This document shows positions 34,940 to 44,839 of a stretch of DNA of 64,000 bases, piece after piece. Numbering within the stretch: position 1 is the first letter of the stretch; every line of letters starts with the position of its first letter. The stretch is taken from assembly GCA_008933765.1 (NCBI GenBank), contig WBUK01000003.1, positions 62,001 through 126,000 on the forward strand, in the 5' to 3' direction. The stretch is from Ignavibacteriaceae bacterium. Lineage in GTDB: Bacteria > Bacteroidota > Ignavibacteria > Ignavibacteriales > Ignavibacteriaceae. Position numbers and translations under genes: made by a program. A model generated the notes under the pieces. It did no database searches. It was not told the origin of the DNA and was given only the letters and a program-made list of their open reading frames with translations.

Positions 34940-36505
34940 CTACTTCAGCAATTGCAGTTTCACCTTTTCTTTTTTCACATCCGACCCGGAGACAAAAGTG
35001 ATTTCAGCAAAATAGACTCCGGAGGCTGCGCCGGTTTTTCCCAGGTTGATCTCTTCCTCATAGCTGCCTGCATACTTTTCTCCAAGATCGCGCTGCACCA
35101 TCAGTTCGCCTGATATATTGTATATCGAAAGCGTAACCCAACCCGTGGAAGGAACTGTATAACTGAGCTTTGTCGATGGATTGAAAGGGTTCGGGTAGGC
35201 TTCTATTTTTACGGACTCGGGGACTGATTGCTCTGCCTCATCCTTAACCGATACAAATGTCCTGTCCCCGGCAAATATTACGGCAAAACCGGGTTGTGTA
35301 ACATACCGATTGGTTATAGTTGATGTGATAAAATCGTCAACACCGTCTCCGGTTACATCGCCTATCAATCCCCTGCCCATGTAACCCTCGAATTTCTGAT
35401 CCGCTACCATGTCCCGGGTCCGAGGATTCCCTCCCAACCAGAGGTACTCACTAAATTCCGTTCCCCCAAGAAACTCGGGCTTACCGTCACCGTTAAAATC
35501 TCCCGGGCTCGGTAATGGTCTTGCATCAGACCCTCTCAACTGATCGTTGAAAGCCCTCCATGCTAATTTATATTCAAACGGAGGGTATCCGCCTGTTGTT
35601 ATCTTTTTATCCATATACCAGGGATACTGATAGGTTATATGATTTACATGAATGAAGTCATCTTTGCCGTCACCGTCCATGTCGGGGAATGCTAGTGTAT
35701 ATTCGGTAAAATCAGATACAACAGAATCAGAATATAATTTGAAGACAAAACGATCATCAAAGTTAAAGTCAGAATTGCCGTAAATTACCATGAGCGATTT
35801 ATCGTCAGGATCATCCGGATGTTTTATATATTCAAACAAATCCGTGCAACCATCACCATTAAAATCTCCCACTTCATACCGATAGTAATCTACCGTGTAA
35901 TAACCGGTGTCAAGATAGCATATTCTGTAAGGCTCACCTGTGAACTCAGAACCTGTCTTGTAGAAAGCAAGAAAAGGTCGGTGCCATGACTCCTGGTAAT
36001 AGTATCTGACGAGAAGTTCCTGCACCCCGTCACCATCAAAATCAATCCACTTGTTTGTAGAATTATAGAATAAGGAACTCCATGCGGTCGTATCAGGAAA
36101 AGGTATCACCATGTCAGGTATAGTATCGAGCAGGGGGCCGCCAAAATAGACTTTTAATTCATGAAGTCGACTTTCGGATAGTATCAAATCATTATACCCA
36201 TCACCGTTTAGGTCAATGGAAGCGGCCTTTATTGCGTTAAGATATACCATACACTTTAATCTCATTTTAGGAATAGTGTCTATAGGGTCACCACCGTAAT
36301 AGAGTTCAAGGTATCCTTGTCCTGTTGAATCATGGTTACCCAGCCAGAAGTCGTTGATTCCGTCTCCGTTTTGATCCCCTGCTTTTATACCCAACAAGTT
36401 GTGGTAGTTACCCCATTTCTTAAATACTATTCTCGTGAGTTGCGCTTGTGCTGATAGACTAAAGAAAGCAATAAAAATTATTACAGATAAAATTCTGTTT
36501 CTCAT
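34940..36505 (-). CDS. Secreted FG-GAP repeat protein with T9SS sorting domain
   Basis: A 521-residue exported protein: signal peptide (about 1-21), then at least five FG-GAP/VCBS calcium-binding motifs of the type DxNxDGxxD (GDQNGDGINDFWLG, DLNGDGYNDLILSE, DGDGVQELLV, GDFNGDGCTDLFEY, GDFNGDGKPEFLG, GDVTGDGVDDF), which should form a beta-propeller. The C-terminal about 85 residues hold the type A T9SS sorting domain (EAYPNPFNPSTKLSYTVP, VTLSIYNISGELM, GVYFAEITF, ending KLQLLK), which is cut off after export. It lies 12 bp after the broken gene upstream, so it may share its transcript. Propeller proteins of this kind are often adhesins; the ligand is unknown. Confidence 0.92.
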   Translation of the reverse strand: MRNRILSVIIFIAFFSLSAQAQLTRIVFKKWGNYHNLLGIKAGDQNGDGINDFWLGNHDSTGQGYLELYYGGDPIDTIPKMRLKCMVYLNAIKAASIDLNGDGYNDLILSESRLHELKVYFGGPLLDTIPDMVIPFPDTTAWSSLFYNSTNKWIDFDGDGVQELLVRYYYQESWHRPFLAFYKTGSEFTGEPYRICYLDTGYYTVDYYRYEVGDFNGDGCTDLFEYIKHPDDPDDKSLMVIYGNSDFNFDDRFVFKLYSDSVVSDFTEYTLAFPDMDGDGKDDFIHVNHITYQYPWYMDKKITTGGYPPFEYKLAWRAFNDQLRGSDARPLPSPGDFNGDGKPEFLGGTEFSEYLWLGGNPRTRDMVADQKFEGYMGRGLIGDVTGDGVDDFITSTITNRYVTQPGFAVIFAGDRTFVSVKDEAEQSVPESVKIEAYPNPFNPSTKLSYTVPSTGWVTLSIYNISGELMVQRDLGEKYAGSYEEEINLGKTGAASGVYFAEITFVSGSDVKKEKVKLQLLK

Positions 36506-36517
36506 CTTAGATTCTCC

Positions 36518-39500
36518 TTATTTAGTCAAAAGCAGTTTTATACTGCTTCTGTATTCAGTGGATGATTCCAAACTGTTTGCTCTCATCTCCAATATATAAA
36601 CCCCACTGGAGACTTTTTGACCATATTTATTCGTCCCCGGCCATCTCATTTCATACTTGCCGCTATTAATTTCGATTTGTTCAATTTCATACATTTTTCT
36701 TCCTGTAATATCATAGATTGACAGGGTAACATTGCTTTTCTCCTTCACTGAATACTCAACTATAGTTTCAGGGTTGAAGGGGTTCGGGTAATTATTGAAC
36801 AACTTATACTCGTATATCACAGTTTCAGGTTTTGAATCACCCGGCAGTTGCTTGCTCAAAAATCCGTTTGAGGGAGGGTTATCGGGCAGTTCAACAAACA
36901 ACATGTTTGCAAATTTTGTATACTCGGATGTCGGGAAATTACTGTTTAAATAAGTAAGCATTGGGATAACTACACCAACAGTATCAATTGTACCGGATGA
37001 TTTGTATTTCTCTTCAAGAAGATTGTTGTAAATCATCATCATTTGTTCACCGTTATCTCCTGAACCGTACATCATATTGTTGCCGGCATTAAGAATTTCC
37101 TGTTTGTAGCTGCCCATATTTTCGGTATCAATATTTATAAGAAGCATAGTGGTACTTTTGAATAGTGGACCTGTCTGCCTGATTCTTAAAAGCTCTGATA
37201 TCAAGTCCCGGATTTCAGATACTTCATAAGTAAATGGTAATAATTTAACCGCTTTCTTTTTGCATGAGGCAGATGTTTCGCCCCAGACCAATCCATTTAT
37301 TAATTCCCTGGCTGCTCTCATCTCTCCGCTATTTATAAGATTCTGTATTCTGATGAAAATTGTTTTGATACTGTCGCTTTCAATTGAGTAGGTTTTACTC
37401 CTGTTACTGAACTTGTTGACAGCAATTTTATTCTGTTCGCCTGAACAGACAGAAGTAAAACCTTCATTTAATACCACACCGGACCCGTCGATAGCAATTC
37501 TAAACTCTTTCGGGTTTTCGCTTTGCTAGAAATTCCCAAAAGCATACATCACAGTTGGCTCTACTTCTTCGTTTAATATCCAACGCAAACTTAGTGAATC
37601 ATCCATAAAGCAGTTATTCCCCCAATATTCCCAATCATAATAGGCTCCCAATACCGGAGTGGAATAAATAGAAAAAATAGAAGTGTTTATGTTTTCAAAC
37701 TTATTGTTCCCATGCTCACGAACAGATTTTATCAGCCAGGGTGCAGAATTCGTGATTGCATTTATCCCTTTACCAATTCTTGATTGATTGTGAAAGTTAT
37801 TGTTATAGATTCGAGGTTTTGACCCCACCATCGTGATCCCCCACAATTCAAAGTCTTCAAAATGGGAATTCCGGATAACAGTGTTATCAACACCATAATT
37901 GTAGCTGTAGTAAAGACTGATCCCGACATGGGTATTCTCCGTCCTTAGACCGTCTATAACATCTCCCGGGCTGATATGGCTGTAAAGGCCACAACTTGCG
38001 TTTTTAATCGTTACATTCTTCATTTTAACAGGTGTTCTGAAGCAAAGAACACCGTTGTTTCCGCTCCAGTGTTTATTAATGAAGTCCGGCGTAATATTTG
38101 TATTGTTGCTGTCACCAATGTTAAGTTGTCCATCTTCAACAATTAGTTTTGATGAATTATGGAATTCGAGAGATACTCCGTTTGCAATCGTCAGTTTATG
38201 ATTCTTAATATGAAGATTCTTTTTTATAACTTCATTTTTATAGATCGTCTCGTCCTGTCTGAATTCACCTCCCGTGTAAATTGTCGGAGTTATCATAAGC
38301 AAGCATCCCTCTCCACCATATAAAGATATCGTAAACTTTTTCAGTGAATTAATCATCCCTTCAGAAAGGCTCTCTATCACGGGATAGGTAGTATCACTCA
38401 AATTTATAACGGAATAATTGTAATAAGAAAGATTAAGCGGTTTTAGATAGACAGTAATATCCCGTTTTACTGCGTTACTCATCACAGTATCAATGTCGTT
38501 ACAAAACCGGTTAACCAGATAAATCATTATCGTATCAGGAATTATTGAGGCTGCGCCTTGCGTGCTGACGGTAGTGTATTTGAATAACCCTGCTTCAATA
38601 AATGATTTCGAATCATAAATACCGGTAACTGAATTTTTGCTTTTGATCGAATGAATCCATTCAACACCGGAACCAGGAATTCTGTAAGTATTTGTTTCAC
38701 CATTGAACCCGTTTACCCAATGAGTTCTTAGAATGAACTTCTCTATTCCCTTTATTTTTTCAGTGAACTCCTTTACTGCAAAGTAGCGGTTGTTCCCGAT
38801 TTGTTGCTGATCTCCACTTGATTTGCAGACCACTAGACTATCATCATCTTTATACGGATTTCCGGAGTCGTCAAACAGTCCGTAAGTAGCTGAGACCTTG
38901 GAAGAATCCGGTGCAGGAATGGGCGGTATTCTTGTTGGTACCATGTAGAACATAAGACCTTTAGCTCCATATGCGATTGCAAGATTGCCCATTGTATGAA
39001 TTTCTTCCCGAGTAGGTGCCCTTAATTCTGAATCACGGGCGACATAATTATAGGTCAAACCTACCCGTTGGATTATTCTTGAGGCTGATACCTGGATAGT
39101 GTGAAATAACGGGATATCGTCACTTAAATCATCTGCTGTAAAGTTTTGTGAAGCATCAAGTGCAGGTATGTATCCCATATGTTGCATCGGGTCAAGGAAA
39201 GTATCACTACCCTTTAACACCGGTTCATTTTTATAAACAATCATTCTGTCAAACGCTTTCTGGAGTTCCACCTGACCAGCCGGAGTCCCGTAACCATGAG
39301 GGGTATTTCTCTGCAACGGATACCAGTCGTACAATAAAGAGTGTCTGTAAAAGGAATTTTCTGATACTTTACGATTGTCAAACTCAAGATGCCATTTCCA
39401 ATAACCTCCGGTCGCACCATTGAGATCCATTCTCGTTCCTCCGGGTCCTGTTCGTAATATATTTTGATAATCCCTTCTTACTTTTGCTGTGAGCATATAG

Positions 39501-40653
39501 GGTTCATCGTAATAATTTGATTCAAATAATGGATTAGTTGCGTAACTACTAATCTTGTTGTTGATTGCAGTCGCTATATCATTTCTTAATACAGAATTAG
39601 AGACATAGTCTCTGTAATCCTCATCCTGTATCACTAATTTATCGATATTAACCGCAATCTTGTTCTCAAAGAAAATCCCTATCTCTATCTCCTTACCAAC
39701 CTCGTTGAATTTGCTGTCTCTTCGGAAAAGCGGGTGGGTAAGCTCGATCCATTCGTAGTAACCCGGAGATACAAAATCACTTTTTAAGACGGGCATATCA
39801 AAATCCACCGAAGGAGGGGAAAACATAGGAGTAGATAGCGTATCAAGCGGATTTTCATTTTGTTTACCGCCCGGTTTATCGGCAAATGTATTAAAAGACT
39901 TTATTTTAACTCTGACAGTAAATACAGGGGTAGAAGGAGATACAGAGCCGGTATCCAGTTTGGCTTTGATCTTCATGTAATGTTGCCGGTCTCTCGTAAA
40001 CATCATTCTGTTTACTATACCGTAAACCATATAATAGCCTCCGCCGGTATCACTGGGCGTCGCGCGACGAACAGTTTTTCTTCATTCCCATCGTCATCCG
40101 TAATAATGGAACCACTTATATTTCCATTTACCCATGATGGAATAAAATCTGAATTAGTATTCATAAACCAGACACTGCTTTGGGCCCGTCTGTTGGGCCC
40201 AAATCCGAAATTCTCACCCTTAGTAAGGCTGTTGAGTGTGATACTGCTTAAGTCCCCAATTTCGAAGGAATAATTGTCCTCTTCCTGCCCTTGGGAAAAA
40301 ATATATTTACCGGGAAGATTACTTCCACCGATCGGTAGAGAAGTTATCTCCGACCATTCAATGTGTCTGTCGAATATTTTAATTCCGGGATTATTGTTTG
40401 TATCTACAGAATAATTATCCATTAATGTTACAGAATGTGTAAAACCGGCGTCTTTCATCAAATTATAAACATCATTCACCCGGCTTAAAACACCACCGGG
40501 GTTATTCGCTCCCCAAAGTTCAACTCCCATTTTTGCGTTCACATAGTGATCAAAAAATGAAATGAATGGAAAATAACTTTTCCCCGGTTGGCAATAAATA
40601 CTTGAAACAGCATTAACTCCAAGGAATAATAACAAGATATATGTCTTAAACAT
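36518..40653 (-). pseudogene. Broken large secreted beta-helix protein with T9SS sorting domain
   Basis: Three frames read as one gene of about 1,378 codons. First part: signal peptide (MFKTYILLLFLGVNAVSSIY) and FDHYVNAKMGVELWGA (40653 to 40015). Second: a large domain with right-handed beta-helix repeats near its end (FHNSSKLIVEDG, TIKNASCGLYS, VIRNSHFEDFELWG), 40030 to 37526. Third: the sorting domain with NNYPNPFNPETIVEYS and ending SSIKLLLTK (to 36518). Parts one and two are joined by a frameshift near 40055-40075 (CGCGCG run): the other frame continues upstream as ATPSDTGGGYYMVYG. Parts two and three share one frame, split by a single TAG (37526-37528). It could be a decayed gene, or sequencing or assembly error. 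The passenger may bind or act on polysaccharide; this is unproven. Confidence 0.85.
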
Positions 40654-41033
40654 TTGGAAATCTCTTTCTAATTATTGATAAATTTAAATTAACATAGATT
40701 TATTTGTTAAATAGAATGAGGCGTCCCATTGAAGGAAGAGCCCTGCACAGAACTCAAAGTCGCGATATTTTCCGGATGATATCTTACTATTCAATCAAAA
40801 GTCAGGTGGATAAAAAACAATTTAGTCGCCACCGGTTTTACAGGATGATATCTTACAGTTTAATCCTTGATCCTTGAGCACAACGCGTAGTTTAAATATG
40901 ATAAAGTAAAAAGCGTGCCCGGAAGAATCCTGTGTTTTTTTCGCCTAGTGCTTGTTTTCAAAATGCTTAATTCTCAAAAATCAGAATAAACCGAAAAAGT
41001 ATTACCATTTGGAGGAATTAATATAATTAATTA
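40654..41033. other. Gap upstream of the broken gene
   Basis: About 380 bp before the start of the broken beta-helix gene. It contains a direct repeat, GGATGATATCTTAC, at 40774-40787 and 40843-40856. I see no gene and no TAnnTTTG promoter. It may be debris from gene loss, since a sorting-domain remnant lies next to it. Confidence 0.4.
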
Positions 41034-41044
41034 AAAATAAAAAA

Positions 41045-41069
41045 GGGGCAAAACTCAACACTTTGCCCC
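41045..41069 (-). terminator. Terminator after the orphan sorting domain; copy 2 of a 40-bp repeat
   Basis: Same hairpin as at 34850-34874 (GGGGCAAA / TTTGCCCC, with T-rich end on the minus strand). The 40-bp block 41034-41073 is identical to 34839-34878. It follows the remnant stop by 31 bp. Confidence 0.8.
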
Positions 41070-41099
41070 GAAATGTCACTTGCCTGAATTGTCTTTAGC

Positions 41100-41291
41100 T
41101 TACTTCATAAAAGCAATTTTGGCTGTTTTAACCATCACTCCGTTCTCCTCCGTTTTCAGGCGCAGCCGCAGAAGATATATCCCGCTTGGGACATTCAAAC
41201 CTGCGAAGCTGAGGGTGGTTTCCCGGTATCTTATTTCATGCACCGGGATAATTTCAACTTCAGTATCCCATTTAAATGCTTCTTTTAATTC
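41100..41291 (-). pseudogene. Orphan T9SS sorting-domain remnant
   Basis: A minus-strand frame of 63 residues ends at TAA 41100-41102 and is opened by a stop at 41292-41294. It lacks an ATG. The tail TTLSFAGLNVPSGIYLLRLR and VKTAKIAFMK is the last half of a T9SS sorting domain (the G-x-Y-x-x-R/x-x strand and a basic end). The upstream part of the gene is gone, including the YPNPFNP-like turn. It is followed by its own terminator, so a whole cargo gene once stood here. Confidence 0.75.
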
Positions 41292-41366
41292 TTACTTGGT
41301 GTCTTAATTGCCGTACCGGGATAATTCTAAAAGGAAACCACAGGTTTCTCTTGAATAGGGTTAATT

Positions 41367-41422
41367 GGATGGAGTGAATTAAATCGAATGAATTAGATCA
41401 AGTGAATTGGGTGGAGTGAAAA
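41367..41422. repeat. 14-bp tandem repeat, four units
   Basis: Units GGATGGAGTGAATT, AAATCGAATGAATT, AGATCAAGTGAATT and GGGTGGAGTGAAAA follow one another without spacers. It lies next to the strong terminator of the protease gene. No coding sense. Confidence 0.65.
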
Positions 41423-41432
41423 AATCAAAAAA

Positions 41433-41470
41433 AAGAGGCTGTATGGTATTTTGTATCCATACAGCCTCTT
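41433..41470 (-). terminator. Terminator after the S8 protease gene
   Basis: A 14-bp perfect stem (AAGAGGCTGTATGG / CCATACAGCCTCTT) with a 10-base loop, followed on the minus strand by a long T run. It lies 42 bp after the protease stop. Confidence 0.9.
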
Positions 41471-41511
41471 AAACCGGCTCTTATATAGTCTCCTAAACCG
41501 ATTCTAAAAAA

Positions 41512-44500
41512 TTATTTCAGAAGCATCATCTTCATTGTTTTAGAAAACTTTTTGCCGTCAACACCTTCGGCATTGATAGAATAAACATACAGCCCACTGT
41601 TATATTTTGAGGCTTCAAAATTTGCGGTGTGGTTACCCGCAGGCAGGCTGCTGTTAACTATTGTGGCAACTTCCTGACCGATAGCATCAAAAACCTTAAT
41701 TGTAACTTTTGATTCAACCGGCAGAGCAAAGTTAATTATAGTTGACGGGTTAAACGGATTAGGATAGTTCTGAGACATACCGTATTCAGTCGGTAAATCA
41801 ACACTTACTTCAACTTCGTTGCTGTAAGTGGCTTCGCCGTTCAGGTCGATTTGCTTTAACCTGTAGGTATATTTACCTGCAGCCAGATTAGCATCGTTGT
41901 ATGTGTAAGTTTTTGATTCAGTGGTTGTACCGTTACCTTTAACGAATCCGATTTTTTCGAATGAACCATTTCCGGCACTTCTTTCAACATCAAAACCTAA
42001 GTTGTTGGTTTCTGTTGCAGTGCTCCAGCTGAGGTTCACATCCTTACCGTTTGCAGAAACATTGAAAGCCGACATTTCAACCGGTATAACTCCGCTTGTT
42101 ATCAGAGTCAAAGTCCAGCCATAGAGTGTACCATTGTCCCCACTTGCGTCATCATATACACGCAATACCCAGCTGCCGGCTGTTTGTTTACCGATCAAAT
42201 TGGAAAGTGGCTGCTCAGGCTTGAATGTTCCCGTGAAAGGAGCTGTACCTGTGGTGATTGAAGTCGGGGCATCATCGTCAAATATGGTACCGATATAGTT
42301 ATCACCCGAACTTCCGTTATCTGTGGTAAGTTCAACTTCAGTTCCGTCAGGTGCTCTTAAATAGATATCAAGGTCACCATCCCAGGTATGGATAATCGTA
42401 TCAAGCTGAACAATTACCTTCACAACTTCTGCTTCCATAGCAGGAACAAACACAGTATCTAAAGTATTCTGAAGGCTCACGATAGGTTTGTTAACACTTC
42501 TCTTATATTGATTAGCGAAAATACCAATGCCTGTTCCCGGTGTGCTTGTCGGAGCTGAAGCATAGTTGCTGTCATAAGCTACAACGCTGAAAACATGAAT
42601 GCCTGTTGGAATACCTGAAGTGATAAACTGGTTGGCTGTTCCGTTAACTTTGCCCAATCTTGTGTTTCCGTTCATAAACACAACCGACGAGTCAACGGTA
42701 ATATTATAACCGTGAACATTGGTGGTTGGGGTTGTCCAGTTTACAGTTACTTCGTTGTTTGCGCCTGTCCATGCAGCATTAACATTAGTCGGGGCTACAG
42801 GTGCAGGAGGAGGAATTGCAGCAAACGACCAGACACCGCCGATTGTGGAATCTGTTCCGTCAGAAACATTAACTCTCCAATAGTAAGTAGTACCGAAAGT
42901 TAATGGTGCAGGACTCTGGTAGTTGTTGAAAAGTGAGCCCGTTTTTACAACAGCTGAACCATTCATAGTTGCAACAGCATTCATATCTGTGGAAAAATAA
43001 AGGGTTGCTTTAGTTGTACCTTCGGGGTTAAGCCAGGATACCGTTGGGCTGGCAGTCAGCGGCACATTAGTTGCGCCGTTTTCAGGAACCGGGTTCGAAG
43101 GGTAACCGGGGCCGGAAGCCAACAAATTGTAGGCAGCATAAACATCTATCAGACCCCTGCCGTAGTTGTTATCTTCACCGGCAGCGCCCAAGTCGCGGGC
43201 TGTCTCATAAAGAGCCATTTTGATTTGATGCCCTGTTAAGCTTGGGAAAGCTGATTTCAACAATGCAACTGCACCGGCAACATGTGGCGCAGCCATCGAG
43301 GTTCCGTCTAAATTCGAATAACTGTTGTCGCCTGAACCATAAGAAGAACGAACATTCACACCGGGAGCGGATACTTCAGGTTTAATCAGCAGAGAGCCTG
43401 TTCCACCGCAGGTTGAGGGACCGCGGCTTGAGAAACTGGCGATTGGGTTCGAGCTGCCGTTTAACCATTGAGCACCGTCAATAGCGCCAACGGCAAGAAC
43501 ATTCACTTCATCAGTGTTTATGTTTTTGGGCATAGTAATAGTTGAGGCGTTGGGCCCGCTGTTTCCGGCTGAAAACACAATTGCAATACCGGCAGCTTCG
43601 ACTGCATTGAAGAGGTTTCTGAACTCACCGTTACATTCGTTAACGGTTGATGGTTCATACCAGCTGTTGTTTATTGCCGCAGGCATATCAGTAATTGTAC
43701 CGGCGTTTCCGTCGGGGTTCATTGCCCATTGAAATGCTGCGATATGGTTAGAAACCGAGTTTCCGGAACAAATTGTTTTAGCTGCTATCCACTGAGCATC
43801 AGGTGCTACACCAACTGTATCACCGGCTGCAGAACGACCAACCATAGTGCCGACTGTGTGCGTGCCGTGTCCGTCGCAATCTGAAGGCGTTGTGGTGCCA
43901 CCGGCAGGGTCGAACCATGCTTGATTTGCAGGTGCGAAGTTACCTCTCCATCTGGCAGCAATCGCCACATGAGTGTGTCTTACACCGGTATCTTCACCCA
44001 TAACAATTACACCGTTACCGGTAATACCCATCTGCCAAAGCAAGTGAGCGTTAATAATTCTTAACCCCGGTTCAACTGATTCTTTTCCCTCAGGTTCGTC
44101 GCCGCTTCTTAGAGCTTTCGGGGCGTCTAAGTAAGTTTCAACATCGAGGTCCATTGCGGAAATATCCGAACTTTTAATAAGTTCTTCAAAAACCGATTTT
44201 TTCGCCTGAATGGCTATCGCATTAATCACCCAGAAATTCTGGAAAGAAAAAACTGCCCGCTCACTTTTTTTCTGTTCAAAATATGCTAACAGATTCTTCT
44301 GAGTAGAATTAGCTTTCTCCTGAAGGGTAGTAATTACGATAAAAGCACGCTCCTGCGGAGTCGCTTTCGAAGCATAGAGCTTTGCATCTAACGCTTCAAT
44401 ATCTACCTGATCTTTCAGAAAGATAATTGCTTTGATATATTCGTCTGTACCGCGATTCTGCATCTCTCTGTGCAAACGCGTTGAAATCTCGGGTTGAGCA

Positions 44501-44556
44501 AAAATAGTAGTAAATAGACCCGGGACCAGAGCTAAAAGAAGTAATAACCTTCTCAC
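41512..44556 (-). CDS. Subtilisin-like serine protease, T9SS secreted
   Basis: A 1,014-residue exported protease: signal peptide (1-20), an inhibitor-I9-like propeptide (about 25-145), and an S8 catalytic domain (about 165-480) with D189 (VMGEDTGVRHTH), H230 (DGHGTHTVGTMVG) and S420 (DGTSMAAPHVAGA). It continues with Ig-like/Fn3-like domains, a proprotein-convertase P domain (about 690-820, HTWDGDLDIYLRAPDGTEV and GSWVLRVYDDASGDNGTLYGWTLTL), another Fn3-like region (NLSWSTATETNNLGFDVERS) and a T9SS sorting domain (SQNYPNPFNPSTIINFALP, GLYVYSINAEG, ending MKMMLLK). All catalytic residues are present. It probably degrades external protein. It is divergent from the lipoprotein gene. Confidence 0.97.
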   Translation of the reverse strand: MRRLLLLLALVPGLFTTIFAQPEISTRLHREMQNRGTDEYIKAIIFLKDQVDIEALDAKLYASKATPQERAFIVITTLQEKANSTQKNLLAYFEQKKSERAVFSFQNFWVINAIAIQAKKSVFEELIKSSDISAMDLDVETYLDAPKALRSGDEPEGKESVEPGLRIINAHLLWQMGITGNGVIVMGEDTGVRHTHVAIAARWRGNFAPANQAWFDPAGGTTTPSDCDGHGTHTVGTMVGRSAAGDTVGVAPDAQWIAAKTICSGNSVSNHIAAFQWAMNPDGNAGTITDMPAAINNSWYEPSTVNECNGEFRNLFNAVEAAGIAIVFSAGNSGPNASTITMPKNINTDEVNVLAVGAIDGAQWLNGSSNPIASFSSRGPSTCGGTGSLLIKPEVSAPGVNVRSSYGSGDNSYSNLDGTSMAAPHVAGAVALLKSAFPSLTGHQIKMALYETARDLGAAGEDNNYGRGLIDVYAAYNLLASGPGYPSNPVPENGATNVPLTASPTVSWLNPEGTTKATLYFSTDMNAVATMNGSAVVKTGSLFNNYQSPAPLTFGTTYYWRVNVSDGTDSTIGGVWSFAAIPPPAPVAPTNVNAAWTGANNEVTVNWTTPTTNVHGYNITVDSSVVFMNGNTRLGKVNGTANQFITSGIPTGIHVFSVVAYDSNYASAPTSTPGTGIGIFANQYKRSVNKPIVSLQNTLDTVFVPAMEAEVVKVIVQLDTIIHTWDGDLDIYLRAPDGTEVELTTDNGSSGDNYIGTIFDDDAPTSITTGTAPFTGTFKPEQPLSNLIGKQTAGSWVLRVYDDASGDNGTLYGWTLTLITSGVIPVEMSAFNVSANGKDVNLSWSTATETNNLGFDVERSAGNGSFEKIGFVKGNGTTTESKTYTYNDANLAAGKYTYRLKQIDLNGEATYSNEVEVSVDLPTEYGMSQNYPNPFNPSTIINFALPVESKVTIKVFDAIGQEVATIVNSSLPAGNHTANFEASKYNSGLYVYSINAEGVDGKKFSKTMKMMLLK

Positions 44557-44787
44557 TAAAGGCTCCTTGTATTAAAGTAAATGAATGAAATTTTTGACAT
44601 CAATTAAATTACAAATATTATTGATACATAACAATATAATTCGTAATCAACTTATGATTTTAATCACATCCCCTTAAACAGGCATCTTTGCCCCCGACTT
44701 AAAAAAATTAATATACACCTGTTCAGAAAAATGGACACTAACTTTGCAAAAGCCCCGCCAATTCACCTTTTATCTGCAAAATATCTT

Positions 44788-44803
44788 TGGCACACTTATT
44801 GCT
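44788..44803 (+). promoter_or_regulatory. Sigma-54 promoter of the lipoprotein-kinase operon
   Basis: TGGCAC-N5-TTGCT, with GG at 44789-44790 and GC at 44801-44802, exactly 10 bases between, fits the sigma-54 consensus (TGGCAC-N5-TTGCW). Start site near 44814, 26 bases before the ATG. A TAnnTTTG word (44782-44789) overlaps it and I rate it as chance. The gap 44557-44787 holds no other gene. Confidence 0.75.
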
Positions 44804-44839
44804 ACATTAACAGAAAAACTTTATCACGAGGCAAACATC

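Noticed and set aside
36518-37477. A separate 319-residue T9SS cargo gene starting at a GTG
   Set aside because: No signal peptide; it is in the same frame as the preceding reading frame, divided only by a TAG.
37526-40030. A separate beta-helix gene starting at 40030
   Set aside because: The frame continues upstream in sensible sequence, has no signal peptide of its own, and joins the frame at 40653 by one shift.
44782-44789. TATCTTTG as a -7 element for the lipoprotein operon
   Set aside because: It overlaps a much better sigma-54 promoter and has no -33 word.
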